Shown here: one piece after another, positions 23,551 through 34,852 of the stretch
How positions within the stretch are numbered: the first letter of the stretch is position 1
How the letters are laid out: each line of letters begins with the position of its first letter
Source: Branchiostoma lanceolatum
Taxonomy: Eukaryota; Chordata; Leptocardii; Amphioxiformes; Branchiostomatidae
Assembly (NCBI RefSeq): GCF_035083965.1
Contig: NC_089732.1
Location: forward strand, 1,656,883-1,720,882
Length of the DNA: 64,000 nt
Direction: 5' to 3'
The notes under the pieces: generated by a model
The model's database searches: none
Seen by the model: the letters and a program-made list of their open reading frames with translations, nothing else
Told to the model about the DNA's origin: nothing
Position numbers and translations under genes: made by a program

Positions 23551-26500
23551 ATGGTGGTGGAAAAACTAGAAATCACTGACGAGTTCGAAGAGGTACGTTT
23601 TTGGTCGATATGATAGAATAATAATCAATAGAGGAAGTTAAGATAGTTGCAGAGGATGTACTGAACGTATTAGGACACGTAGCAAGATACTAGGGCTTTT
23701 TATTCTGAGCGAAACCGCGATGTCTCTGACCCCTTTTCAAGGGCGCCGGGTGCGCACGTTGGGTTTTATTGCGTAAAATTAGTACACAGCCACCGAAAGT
23801 GATCAAAATAATGAAGTAGACACATTTTCTTTTATTGGTGTACTTTAGAGTTACAGGGAAATGGTGCGTCGGCATGGTAACCCACTAAAATAGGACCAGA
23901 ACCATCCCAGTATTATCTTTCGTGAAGGCGCCAGGTTGGGAGGGGGGCGACCGGGTTCAGGTCATGACTACAGGTCAAGTTATGATGTTGAAGGTCACAA
24001 CTTAGCTTCTGTAGAACTGTCGTGATCAGATACGCTACCAGTGTTCTCACCAGGATTTTTTCACAGCATAGGGGTTAGATACAGAAGGCCAACTTAACGC
24101 GGTGCAAGTCACGCGTGGAGTGACCAGAGTAGGGAGTCCAGCATGTTCTCCCGGAAAATTTGTAAATTCATAACCCATTATTTCATGCATTTTGAGGGAT
24201 AAATTTTGTGAAGTAGAGTTTTTCCTCTGTCACAGCCTCATTCTAAAGCCAAATATGAACTTTTTGTAAGATTTATGAAGGGTCACAAGGTTTGTCCCAG
24301 AAAGAAACACCCCTATGCTGGTTGAAACACAGCATAGGGGTCCACATCACAGCATGGGGGGTCCAAATCACAGCATAGGGGGCCCCTATGCTGAAAAGGC
24401 CTGGCGAGAACACTGGCTACAACATATCATGTTCTCAGGAAAATAATGGTGCTACAACACTCATTGTTAGAAAAAATATCTAAAGGAAGTCCCAAGATAA
24501 ATGTACAAAGTAAAATATTGATAACATAATTTTTCTCAGGATATACACTTACTAGTACATACCGCACTGTACCAGGCAGCTCAAAACTAAAATAGTGTAC
24601 TCCATTGATATAAGTAACAAAATTATGCAGTTTTAACCGCCAGTATCATATGTTGATTACAAAACTCAGATGTGGTCGTTCTTGGCTAGCCTGGGTGCCA
24701 TCCTATTTCTACTGGGGGCTCCTACACTCGCTACTTTTTAGGGTAGCGAGTGTAGGAGCCCCGGTAGAAATAGGATGGCACCCAGGCTAGTTCTTGGCAG
24801 AGGGTTAAGTGTTTGTTATCTCCAAACAGATGTAAAACTCCGTCTCAGTGTTTTACACCAACAGGAGGCAAAACGTTACGAAATCCAATACAGAAAAGAG
24901 CACAAATTTAGTGCTGCTAAATGTTGAAAGAAAAAGGAAAAAAACAGGTGTTTAACACTGAGAATGAGCCAGTTTCTTACGTCTGTTTGGAGATTGAACG
25001 GTTTGTGTTTCCCAAAAAATATTGCAAATTGGGACCTTAAAATATCGAAACTTCTCTAAGTACTTATTTCTGTTTGTAGTTCTTTGACCTGTTTTTTTTT
25101 GTCTGTATATTAAGCAAAAAAGAGGTTATGCCAGTTGAATGATACAGATGAGGCATTAAAGCTGTGTACCGGTACAGTACCCGTACTACCGGGTACAATC
25201 AACAGGTCCAAAATACCTGACCCTGCTGTATCGGTATTCTCCAAGCAGAGGTTTTGGTCGGGGGGTAGTAGTGGCCGGGGTTTTTTAACATTGCCTCCCG
25301 TAACCTCTGCTACAGAACGCATAAGGGCGGGGCTGTTCTTTCAGAATCGGTGTGGCTGCCCCTCCCTTTGTACCATTAATTCATCATTAGGCAAAGAGTT
25401 TTACTGCCGGGGGATTAGCGTGGCCTCCGGTAACTTGGGGGAGTGTGCAGCCAGCCGGGCGGCACCCCGCGGTCTCCCCTACAATCACTTTGAATGGCTC
25501 CCGCCAGATTGAAAGCATAATAACTTAACCATTCCACACATGATGATAAATGTTTTTTTCAAGAAATCAAAGATATAAATAAGATGTATTATTATATCAG
25601 TAAATATATTATGTATTTTGAACATACTAATCTGAGTCTGAACTAGATATACCGACATGAGAAAAACGGACGTGGATCACCATTACGATTACATGTACAT
25701 GCAGTTCAACATGGTCCGGCATGGTCGGGTCAGCTAGCGGCAGTGTTTTTGACAGAGATTGTGGCTGATTTTCCAGTTTTAAAGACTCCACAATGGCATA
25801 TGAGGAAAGAATCAAAAGAATGTATGTACGTATTGTACGGTACACAATTTCCTGGTTTGAACTTTGTTTTATAGTAATATGTTTTTGCACGTCGAGTAGC
25901 CGGACATTTCAAAGCCTTACAGAAAGCCTTTGTCATTTTTGCAGCATGTTTTTTCAAAGTAGCAAAATAGAGAATTACATTGACTGCTAACAGTTATATA
26001 ACCATCAACATCAAATCTTAAGTACATTTGAGTCTTAGAATTACTGTGATAGCTGTGGGGAGGATAATGGAATCAACAGATAGACTTGCAAGTCAAGATT
26101 CTCATGCTCTGTCGTCTCGCTAGATCTGGTGTTTTTACACACGCTTTTATACGAACTCCTAGTAAGCGTTACTCTCTTACACTGAACAGTCTAGAGTAGT
26201 TCTATACGAGCACTTTATTCTCCCAAACGTATATACAGTGGTATACTGCGTTCCTGGTCCGGCAGACCGGAAGCACCCGTGGCGCGAGGACAGAAACACT
26301 AGACTCCCTTGGCAGACTTAGCACCTACTTTCAAAATGGCCTTTATGTGTCAAAGTGATTAGATTTAAAAGCCTTGATCGGTTCCGACATCTCGCAGAGG
26401 TTACGGGAGGCAATGTTAAAAACCCCCGGCCTCTACTACCCCCCGACCAAAACCTCTGCTTGGAGAATACTGTATCGGTACTGGACCTGACTCAGGGGAT

Positions 26501-29391
26501 GGCCACTTTGACAGATAAAATCACTATGAAATTACCGTGGCAGTGCTCTAAAGCCACTCTAAAGCACAGAAAACACATTTGCATGGCTGGAGTCAAATTT
26601 TCATCTGTGTTTTCATAAAAATGATACCTAGCTCTATCAAATATTATGTTTTTACCAGTTCAAACTTGCTTTTGTCCTTATTGAAAATCTAGCATTTTCC
26701 GAACAAGTAGTTTAGGTACAGGTTCAGGTCCGGACCTGTACCTTAACCCGTGTACCTGTACCTGTACCTAAAATCTGTTTAGGTATACAGCTCTATGAGG
26801 CATTGTGTGGCATTTTCATCATTAACAAGTGTGTTCTGTTCTCCATCACTCCCAGGATCCTCCAGAGCCAGAGGAGGAGGAAGAGGAGGAGGAAGATGAG
26901 GAGGACCTGGAGGTCAGAGTTCATAACTAACTTCATCTCTAGTGTGGGCTAATCTCCAAGCAGATGTCAGGAGGGGAGATTGTAATCCCCCATGAGGAGG
27001 GTTACACATGACGAAAATATGGTGGCATGAAATCATTATGATTTGATCTTCAGAAATTATAATGGCAAGATCTAGAAAATGTTTCGATCGTCAATCTGCT
27101 TGGAGATGGCTTTTTCAATTGACAACTTCCTAGGCCTACGTGTAAGGTTTCAAATATATAAGATGTTGTTTTCTGCTTATACGTTATAGCTTATTGCCAG
27201 AAAGGCATGTTAGATAATCTCAATCCAGGAATAAGAAAAGAGAGAAATTTAACCTTGCATTCTATCCCCATCACCCATGGGTAAAATCAAGGAAGACTCT
27301 GAAAACTACAACAGTCTTACTAAAGTACAGATATTGTTTTCTGCTCGTATGCCTGCGTGAAAGGGAAAGATGTTCACAACCTACATCTACAGTTGACTTA
27401 GAAATGAAGGAGAAAAATTTTACCTTGCATTATCCAGTTGTTTTACGTAATGTTCCACCTTCATGACGATGTGACCTTCATCAATGTGAAAAAATCACTT
27501 TCTGATCATAAATCATTGTTAAGATTAAAGAGGGGAAAATATTTGCAACCTATGCCTGCCCTTGAAATAAAAGATAAATTTCACCTTAATAGTAGTCCAC
27601 CATTTATTAGTATTATTTACTTTGTTTAATAGCAATCCACTGCTTTTACTTTGTTTAATATGTCTCGTTTAATCTACATTCATATTCATGTATGATTTAT
27701 CAAGTGATGGTTAATTCTTTATTTTATTGTTCACATGACCTCTATATTGTTTCATTTTGTTTATCATCCAACTTATCTCCTTTGTTTACCTGATCAACTA
27801 AAAATGTTTTGATTTGATAAAGGGAGGCCTTTACATAAGCAGAAGCTTTTTGGCCTGCCCTGCACTGTTTTATTTATCCTTGTATTTCTTTCTTATGTAT
27901 GTATATTCTAAGTGCGAAATAAAATAAACAAACAAAATAAACAAAACAAACACAAGCTGCTAGGGGGCCCAATACTACACCAATTCTTCATTATATCACA
28001 AGCTATCTGCCATCAAAAAATCAAGACCATAGCACGTCCAGGTCAAAAGAAACAAAAGCAGAAGTTCTGCTGCAGTACCAAGGTCACATACCAGGGGCCC
28101 AAAATCGACCTTGAATTTCTGCTTCCCAACACCCGCCCGCATACCAAATACATGTATCATTGTAATCCATCTAGAGGTTCTTGAGTTATGCTGACTACAG
28201 TAGTCTGGAAACACAGACACACACACACAGACAGACACACCCAAAACTATATCTCCATTTTTCATGGAGATAATAAGAGCTAAATGTCACCTTGCATTCT
28301 GTCCTCAGGACCCGATGGACAAGATCAGGGAAGACTGTCAGAGCGGCCACCACTGTGCGCAGGTCAAGTCCAGGTTCGTCGAGTGTGAGGACCGCGTGAA
28401 CAGCGGGAACGGGGAGCCGGAGGAACATTGCACGGAGGAACTGCTCGACTTCCTACACTGTGCCGATCACTGTGTAAGTATGGGCTTCTGTAGTGTACCG
28501 ATAGTAGTTATTTACAATGTACCAGGGCTGTCCAGGGAGGGATTTGCATGTTGTGACGGACAAAAATTTCACCCCAATCTGTCAAAAAAATCTGTACTTC
28601 CTGACATGAAACTGATGAAAATGTTTGACATATTCAACAACGAAAATCAACATCACTGTGCTCTGACATGAAACTGATGAAAATACGTTGATGAAGGTTA
28701 GACATCCAGGTAATAAGATACGCCAAAAATAATTACTCAAGCAACTGGATAAGATTTTCAAAATCTTATCCAGTTGCTTGAGTAATTATTTTTGGCGTAA
28801 CTGATGAAAATGTTTGACATATTCAACAACGAAAATCAACATCACTGTGCTGATCATTGTGTAAGTATGGGCTTCTGTACTGTACCAATATTTTTGTAAG
28901 CACAGTGTGTACGATGGACTGATATTTGCAGGGCTTGACAATCATTTTTGGATAAATAGGTTTACTGGTGCACCTAACTTAAACATTTTGGTACACAGAA
29001 AATATTTTCTGAACCAAATGCTGTAGCTATCTCTAAAAAAAAAATTTGAAAAGAAATGTTTATTTTTAATTTTTCTGGCGCAAAAATGTAAAAGAAATAT
29101 GCTGTATACGTATTACCTGTGTACAATGGTACCTGAATGTAGGTTACCTACACAGATATATGCAACTGTGCGCCCACAGTCAGAAAGTAGGTGCACAGCT
29201 CAAATTTTGGATGCGCAAAAGTGCATGTTAGTTATAAAGATCCTGCTACAGATTTGAAGTGTCTAGTCTTTTTTTCTGGTAGTGTAGACTTTCTATGTAG
29301 AAGTGGTTTTGAATTCTAGCAATAGTTCTTCTAACAAAATTTTATCTTCTCCCAACAGCTTGCAGAGTCCCTATGGAAGACTATTGTATAG
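23551..29391 (+). CDS. UQCRH: Cytochrome b-c1 complex subunit 6 (hinge protein)
   Basis: Exons 23551-23592, 26856-26912, 28309-28473 and 29359-29391 are all phase 0 and give 98 residues (human 91). Exon 1 encodes MVVEKLEITDEFEE. Exon 2 is a glutamate run (DPPEPEEEEEE...), the family's acidic N-terminal segment. Exon 3 carries the hallmark core: DPMDKIREDCQ, ECEDRV, CTEELLDFLHCADHC, with paired cysteines that form disulfides in the helical hairpin. Exon 4 adds LAESLWKTIV*. The protein sits on the intermembrane-space side of complex III and helps cytochrome c interact with cytochrome c1. The start codon overlaps a CCAAGATGGTGG sequence resembling a YY1-type site, common in housekeeping and mitochondrial gene promoters. 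A likely poly(A) signal ATTAAA lies at 30292-30297. Confidence 0.93.
24036..24420. mobile_element. Inverted-terminal element with CAGCATAGGGG repeats
   Basis: Left end ACCAGTGTTCTCACCAGG and right end CCTGGCGAGAACACTGG are inverted. The interior ends in several copies of CAGCATAGGGG in both orientations (24063, 24331-24395). UQCRH intron 1. Confidence 0.7.
24686..24790. mobile_element. Perfect foldback element
   Basis: CTAGCCTGGGTGCCATCCTA and its exact complement bound a hairpin of about 45-bp arms (TAGGAGCC / GGCTCCTA inside) with a short TTTTTAG loop. UQCRH intron 1. Confidence 0.8.
24818..24994. mobile_element. CTCCAAGCAGA-type MITE (CTCCAAACAGA variant)
   Basis: Ends ATCTCCAAACAGA and TCTGTTTGGAGAT; inverted interior blocks (CTCAGTGTTTTACACC, GGTGTTTAACACTGAG). 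Confidence 0.7.
25235..25312. mobile_element. CTCCAAGCAGA-type MITE, short form
   Basis: Starts TTCTCCAAGCAGAGGTTTTG and ends in AACCTCTGC. Its reverse-complement twin lies at 26391-26468, about 1.1 kb away in the same UQCRH intron. Confidence 0.65.
26391..26468. mobile_element. CTCCAAGCAGA-type MITE, inverted twin of 25235-25312
   Basis: Reads GCAGAGGTTACGGGAGGCAA on the plus strand and ends AACCTCTGCTTGGAGAATA. Nearly the exact reverse complement of the other copy. Confidence 0.65.
26952..27107. mobile_element. CTCCAAGCAGA-type MITE
   Basis: Termini ATCTCCAAGCAGAT and ATCTGCTTGGAGAT with a non-palindromic interior. It starts 40 bp after UQCRH exon 2. Confidence 0.7.
28719..28799. repeat. 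Perfect 81-bp palindrome
   Basis: TACGCCAAAAATAATTACTC at the left and its exact complement at the right, with 40-bp arms and a one-base centre. A motif from the arm (ATCCAGTTGCTTGAGTAA) recurs singly at about 46188 and 51757. It lies between the true UQCRH exon 3 end and its decoy copy. Confidence 0.9.
28801..28890 (+). repeat. Decoy copy of UQCRH exon 3 3' edge
   Basis: CACTGTGCTGATCATTGTGTAAG repeats the exon 3 end (HCADHC) with its donor and the following GTATGGGCTTCTGTA. It also repeats the ATGTTTGACATATTCAACAA block at 28621. No acceptor lies in front of it. Confidence 0.8.
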
Positions 29392-30595
29392 AGCAGACAG
29401 CAGTGTAGAAATTAGAGCTACATTGACACTGGTTATAGGAGAGACTTGTAAACACGATATCTAAACTTTTTGAAATTTGAAAAGTTAGAGAATGCTGACT
29501 CTGCTAAGCTTAATCTGTGCGCTTCTTTCCAGCATTTTACGACTGCTTCTTGTTTAAGCAGATGCTTTCTCCCCTCAGCTTTCAATGCAAGGAGAAAGAA
29601 ACCTTTTTCAGTGGTTGACACTAATGGCTTTTGAATTAGCATGATCCAAAATGTCATAATATTGGACAAACGCCACATATTTGCTTGTCTGCTTATGCTG
29701 CTTGCTATTCTTTTTGTGTAACCTTTGCCCTTGCTTTCTGTTTTGCTTCCCCTGCAGCTACAGGGCAAGTTGTGGCCGACCATGAAATAGAACGCTCTTT
29801 CCTGCTGTGCTTCCATACAAAGGCTTGCTGCCTCCAGTGCTGGTGTTGGAGTGATGAAATAAGACAGAAAATAGTTTATAATAGAATAATTCTCAACACA
29901 GTTACTGGTAATCAGTATTTGTCAATTTGCTGTTTTGTCAACATTCTACTACACTCTAGTGGTGTCAGACTTGTACAAGAAATAATTCAAACTGCATAGA
30001 TGTGCTACTGTTGCTAGGGAGACAGTTGTCATGGAGACAGTTGCTATGGATACCTTTAATTCCAGTGATGGCAGGCTTATACAAGTTGAAAACTGCAGTG
30101 TGGATTATGTCCATCAAAAGCAATCCTCCAATATATACTAGTAACTTGTTTCAACTCTGAAGTTATAAGTAGATGCTACTTTATTTTACCTTCTTGACAT
30201 TTAACTTTTAAATGCTTCAAGTTGAACTGTACACGGCACATACTATTGCATGTATGTCTTACTCCGACCAGTGTCCACCTCTCATGTTGATATTAAAGTT
30301 GTTTCCCATGTATAAGTGTTGTGGGTTTTGGTCTTTCTTTTCCAAGATAATTTACACCATGTATGCTGCTAGCCGCCATGCTTGATAGAAATGCATGGTT
30401 AGACATTGTGAATGGCACCTCGTATGAGGACGACCTGAACTGAACTGAACTGATGCTGGGATTGTGAGTTACACATAATAAACATTTTTTTAATCATTAT
30501 AAACTGATAAAGGTTGCAAAATACATGGTTGTTGAAGTTAGTACCCTAAAGTACAGGGCTTAACTTATATTCCAAGTAAACTAAAAGGAAGTGGC

Positions 30596-30780
30596 TACTG
30601 ACAGGATGATCCTGTCAGCTGTAGAAAAAACCACTGCTGACAGAACGATCCTGTCAGCAGTGGAAGAATCTGCACTGTTGACAGGATCATCCTGTCAACA
30701 GTACACATTTTTCTGCAGTTGACAGGATCATCCTGTCTACAGTGCAAATTTTCTACTGTTGACAGGATCATCCCGTTAAT
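30596..30780. repeat. Tandem array of five palindromic units
   Basis: Five copies at about 40-bp spacing of a palindromic core related to TGACAGGATCATCCTGTCA, the best copy extended to CTGTTGACAGGATCATCC and onward. Units are separated by T/A-rich spacers (GAAAAAA, CATTTTTCTGCA). It lies about 200-1100 bp upstream of candidate first exons of the G-gamma gene. Confidence 0.85.
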
Positions 30781-30970
30781 AGCCACCCCCATTTTACGAC
30801 AGTTGAACGTATGGAGTCAGTTGTATTTACGACAGTCGTGCTGTGATGTTGCTTCTGGGGAGCCTGTAACGTTTCGCGGTAATTTCGCGTAAAAACCTCG
30901 GAGCTCCCGAGAGACGGCGGACGCACTGTACTGGTAGCTCTACGAAAGTTGCCCCAAACACGCCAAGACG

Positions 30971-31019
30971 TCGTCAGATGACTTTAAGACTTTCTACACT
31001 TGTTAGAAACAGCATCAAG
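30971..31019 (+). promoter_or_regulatory. Candidate first exon / TSS region of G-gamma gene
   Basis: CpG-rich sequence (30860-30980) precedes an ATG frame MTLRLSTLVRNSIK that stops at AAG|GTAAGG. The phase (0) does not fit the known coding exon, so if used it would be 5'UTR. A second candidate non-coding exon ends at 31716 (ATAAAG|GTAAGG). Assignment rests only on position and donor quality. Confidence 0.3.
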
Positions 31020-31983
31020 GTAAGGAGGAGTGAGAAATCCTCACGGAACCACATGTTATTTTTGTTTACCTGCGGTCCGGCGTTCTTTGCGTAACTTCCG
31101 GGTCCGCACGGCAACGTAACCTGTTGCGCATATATCACATCAGCACTGTTAAAAAAAGGTATTACCTCGTTAACTTTGATGCTTAATAGAAGAAAATATA
31201 GTACTGTAAAGAAGAAGATAGTTACGGCCGGGTGCAGAAATCTAATTTGAGCATCGGGTGTGTGACTAAGTACCTCTATATTCACAAAGTGCAAGTAACG
31301 ATCTATTCTAGGCCCTTAAGAGCACTGGTAGGTTAAAGCGCGTCAAGCAAAAATATCAGGATGAAACCTGAAAAGAAGAAGTTGTGTGAATGGTTGTGGA
31401 TAAGTATATCAATATTTTTATGCTGTTGTGGAGAGGTGTCTTTTTACAATGTTTTAGGGTCTCTAGCAGGTAGTTATTTTCTTTTGCCTTGGCAAGTTAA
31501 ATTAAGCGCACCCCAGTTTTACAGACAGCGGTTTCACTTTCCGCCCCATCCTTGACCCCTCTGCTCCCCTTCCCAGTAGGGAAGCAATAAGAGGAGCTCT
31601 GTCCGCCGTCGGGTCCCTTAAACCACCGATCCTGAGCTCTCGAGTCCGCCTGAAGTGTTCTCCAACAGTACCGTTCTCACGCGAGGTACGACCAGGAACA
31701 CAAACAAGTGATAAAGGTAAGGGTGTATACTGTTACCGGGAAGTATGTGCGATCTCTCCGGTCTGGACATGATAAAACACCGGCTTTGGAACTAACTCAC
31801 TCCCGGTTCAGTTAATGTTAATTGAAAGAACTTGTATTAGATCTATATGGGTTTACAGCTAAACAATCATATTGTGAAAACAACGATCTTAAGAAAGTAA
31901 ATTCAGGGGAATAGCAAGTCTTTTTCCAACCCTAGACTATCCGTATCGATAGACTCAATTTGTTTAAGTCACAGTGAAACTTC

Positions 31984-32049
31984 CAAAGTTGATTTAGACA
32001 TACATACCAGTCAAACGTTATACTGGTATGTATGTCTAAATCAACTTTG
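31984..32049. repeat. Foldback element
   Basis: AAAGTTGATTTAGACATACA and its exact complement form arms of about 28 bp around a short loop. Confidence 0.8.
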
Positions 32050-32807
32050 TCTTGTTATGGGTCATACATAAAAGTCACATTTTACAGCAAGAGTGAATAA
32101 TTTAGTATTTTGGGCAGTGAAGCCAATGAGGATGACATTTCACATCCAATTACCAACTCAAGGCTATGCCTATGACTGAAATCATTTACTAATTTCCTAT
32201 TCAAAACAGTGTCTTTTGCAATTTGGACCTTGAAGGTTGATTTTAGAAACTTGATAACAGTGATAATCTAGCTGAACTATTGGGGTTTATTATTTATTAA
32301 AAGCAATTTTCATTTTTTTAATTGAAAAATAGAGGTGTCATGCAATATGTCTTGGTCGGAATATCTCATTTACATTTATTTACCGAAGTCAAATGTTGGA
32401 GTGTTCATTTCGCAAGTATCTCAGATTTGAATTAAGGTTAAGCTCTTCTCTTTATCAAAGTACCGGTGCTGCATGCACATCTCCTTTGATCAGTGTTGTC
32501 TGAATGATTAGTGACATTCTCTGCTCGCACCAGTGTAATAAGTCGTTTCTCAGAGGTACACTCTTGCCAGTAAAACGTTTCATTTCATTTGATCAGAATG
32601 CTCAAGGATTTAAGGAAAAGTCAGACAAGCATCTGAATTCATAAGACCAATCCTATAAATTCGCCAACATGTACCTTTATTAAAATAAGATATGAAATAT
32701 GATATCCCGATGCAAAATAAAAATGAAATAATGAAACAAAGTTGTCTAAAATGCATAGATTCTCTCATTAGTTGACCGGCTATTTTGATGGACAGCCAAG
32801 AGTGATA

Positions 32808-33018
32808 TATACTGTAAACGCATTTAAGTTGGCATGGTTTTAATTTTGGGATAGAGAGAAAATGGAGTGTCGCGGTGGTTTTAAGTTTGCATTTGAGACT
32901 ATAACAGACAAGGAGGTAGGACCGTAGGAGGGCAAAAAAAGTGTTAAGTTCGTGGCAAAAAGGTTACCACGAAAATCGCAAAAATAAAACCACCACGAAC
33001 ATTTCTGGATTTACAGTA
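32808..33018. mobile_element. TACTGTAAA-terminal MITE
   Basis: Starts ATACTGTAAACGCATTTAAG and ends TGGATTTACAGTAT. The interior has AACCACCACGAACATTT, shared with 48610-48729, and is related to 42075-42281. Confidence 0.65.
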
Positions 33019-34029
33019 TCATGTTGGTGTGGCCTTTGATTGACATTTCCTGCTTCAGACTAATATTAATAAGCAGGCTGGCTGTAAGGTGCAGTAATTT
33101 ACCAGCCTGTGTACCAAAAATACAACTACCATAATTGCTCCCATGCTGTGTGTAATGCGTCATTTATCATGTATTTTATTGGCTGCAGAGACAGGATGCT
33201 ACAAATTGTCTCCAGGCTCTTTTCAAATCATCAAATAAAAGTGACAGCTGTCAGTTTGATACCATACCGATCTGTAGTCTAATTTAGAATATCTTTAGCA
33301 GCTATTGAGGTTGATTTATTCCTTAATGTCATATTTCATTTGCTGCGGGGATAGGATACGGCAAATTCTCTTCAGAAGCTTCGACCAACGACTTACCGCA
33401 TCAGGATCAAACAACATGGGTTCGGAAATTGATTTTTGAGCCTGAAATGACTTCAGCCTCTTTTAAAATCTTTCTTCTAAATACACAGATGACCATCTTT
33501 CTCAAGGCTCAAGAAACCATCAGTGAAAATTCTGCCTCTTCCAAGTAGGCTCTTTGCATGCAGGAATGCCTGAATATTTTGATAAAAAGAATTTTTATTC
33601 TTCAGAAATTGTATTCTTTGCATTCAGACTGGCATGTTAACATGTCATGTTGTTTAATGTATATGCATGAGTGAATGCTATCTTTCATCAGTTATTTGCA
33701 TCAGGAATGGGGTAAAAAAGCAATAAACACTGATAAGGAAATGCATACAAACACTCCAACAATACAAGGTACCAAATCTCCTACAATGTTAGTAAGTTAC
33801 CTTTTTGGGTAACAGCCGGGCACAGGCAACCATCTTCACATCCAAGCTACATTAAAACTGTCCTGTTTAAAGTATCAAGTATATCTGTCCGGTTTTATAT
33901 GGTTAGCCCTTACCAGTCCTCAGCAACCATTTTTCCTCAGTCCCTTGAGTGGCTGCTGAATCCAGGTTTGACTGCCATAATCCTATAAACAAGAACTGCC
34001 AGATAAAAAAACATGATGTCTAACACAGC

Positions 34030-34600
34030 GCTGGTTTTCGTTTCCGGTTGCGCCCAGCAGAACTGGAGAACACACCGGCGCTATTGTTGTAAAGCACATT
34101 GTGTAGTTGCAAAAGGTATCAAAACCGAAAGTTCTGCTGCAGTACAGTAACAGTACAAACCACTAGCAGGCCCAAATTGTAATCATTTTGAGGTCTCATC
34201 AAGACCTACGGACGAACCAAATATCAAGATAATCCATCCATGCATTCTTGAGTTATCGTATTCACATACACACAGACAAACACTCACCCTAAAACATAGC
34301 CTTCATGGCGAAGGTAATTATTACAATTCACATTTAAGATGCAAATAGCACATAGCCAGAGTACCAGCCTCCGTAGTGACTGATGGCTCAAAAAAAGTTG
34401 CTTGCTAACCACTTTAAGGAAGCGAATTTTTTTGAGCCAGCAGTCACTACGGAGGCTGGTACTCAGGCTAAATAGCACACCAATATGGATACAAAATGTC
34501 TGACGCAGCGCTGTTTTTCGTTTCCGGTAATGTTCCCAGCGGAACTGGAGAACACGGCTGCACTGCTGAAGTGCGAGGACATTTTCCACTATGGGGTCCA
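34030..34600 (+). repeat. Two decoy copies of the G-gamma coding exon 5' edge
   Basis: The block TTTTCGTTTCCGGT...CCAGC(G/A)GAACTGGAGAACAC, which spans the intron end, acceptor and first exon bases, occurs at 34035-34090 and 34510-34590 and as the real exon at 34790-34870. The second decoy extends through GAAGTGCGAGGACAT but lacks the real ATG context. (CA)-rich CACAAACACAGACA repeats follow at 34637-34690. Confidence 0.8.
34353..34469. mobile_element. Hairpin MITE (copy 1)
   Basis: Inverted ends AGTACCAGCCTCCGTAGTGAC and complement, with interior TTGCTTGCTAACCAC. The same family is at 43163-43276. Confidence 0.8.
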
Positions 34601-34852
34601 CAGAGCTAAGAGCCACGCCACTAAGGGGTCCCCAGACACAAACACAGACACACACAAACACAGACACACACAAACACAGACACACACGAACATGAAAATA
34701 TAACCTTCTTGGTGAAGGTAATTACAATTCACATTTAAGATGCAAATAGCACACCAATATGGGTACAAAATGTCTGAGACAGCGCTGTTTTTCGTTTCTG
34801 GTTATTTCCAGCGGAGCTGGAGAACACGGCTGCCCTGCTGAAGTGCGAGGAC

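Larger units (their letters stand above)
29392..34811. other. Region between UQCRH and the G-gamma coding exon
   Basis: UQCRH 3'UTR to about 30300, then the likely G-gamma promoter/5'UTR exons and intron. It contains a palindrome array (30596-30780), a foldback (31984-32049), a TACTGTAAA element (32808-33018), a hairpin MITE (34353-34469) and decoy exon copies (34030-34600). No further conserved protein exon was found. Confidence 0.55.

Noticed and set aside
30596-30780. CRISPR-like regular repeats
   Set aside because: Palindromic repeats at about 40 bp in an animal genome with no cas genes; repeats are imperfect and spacers are similar to each other.
31361-31555. 64-codon frame MKPEKKKLCEWLWISISIFL...
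   Set aside because: Hydrophobic stretch looks like a membrane segment, but there is no homology, no splice support, and it lies within the likely G-gamma 5' intron.
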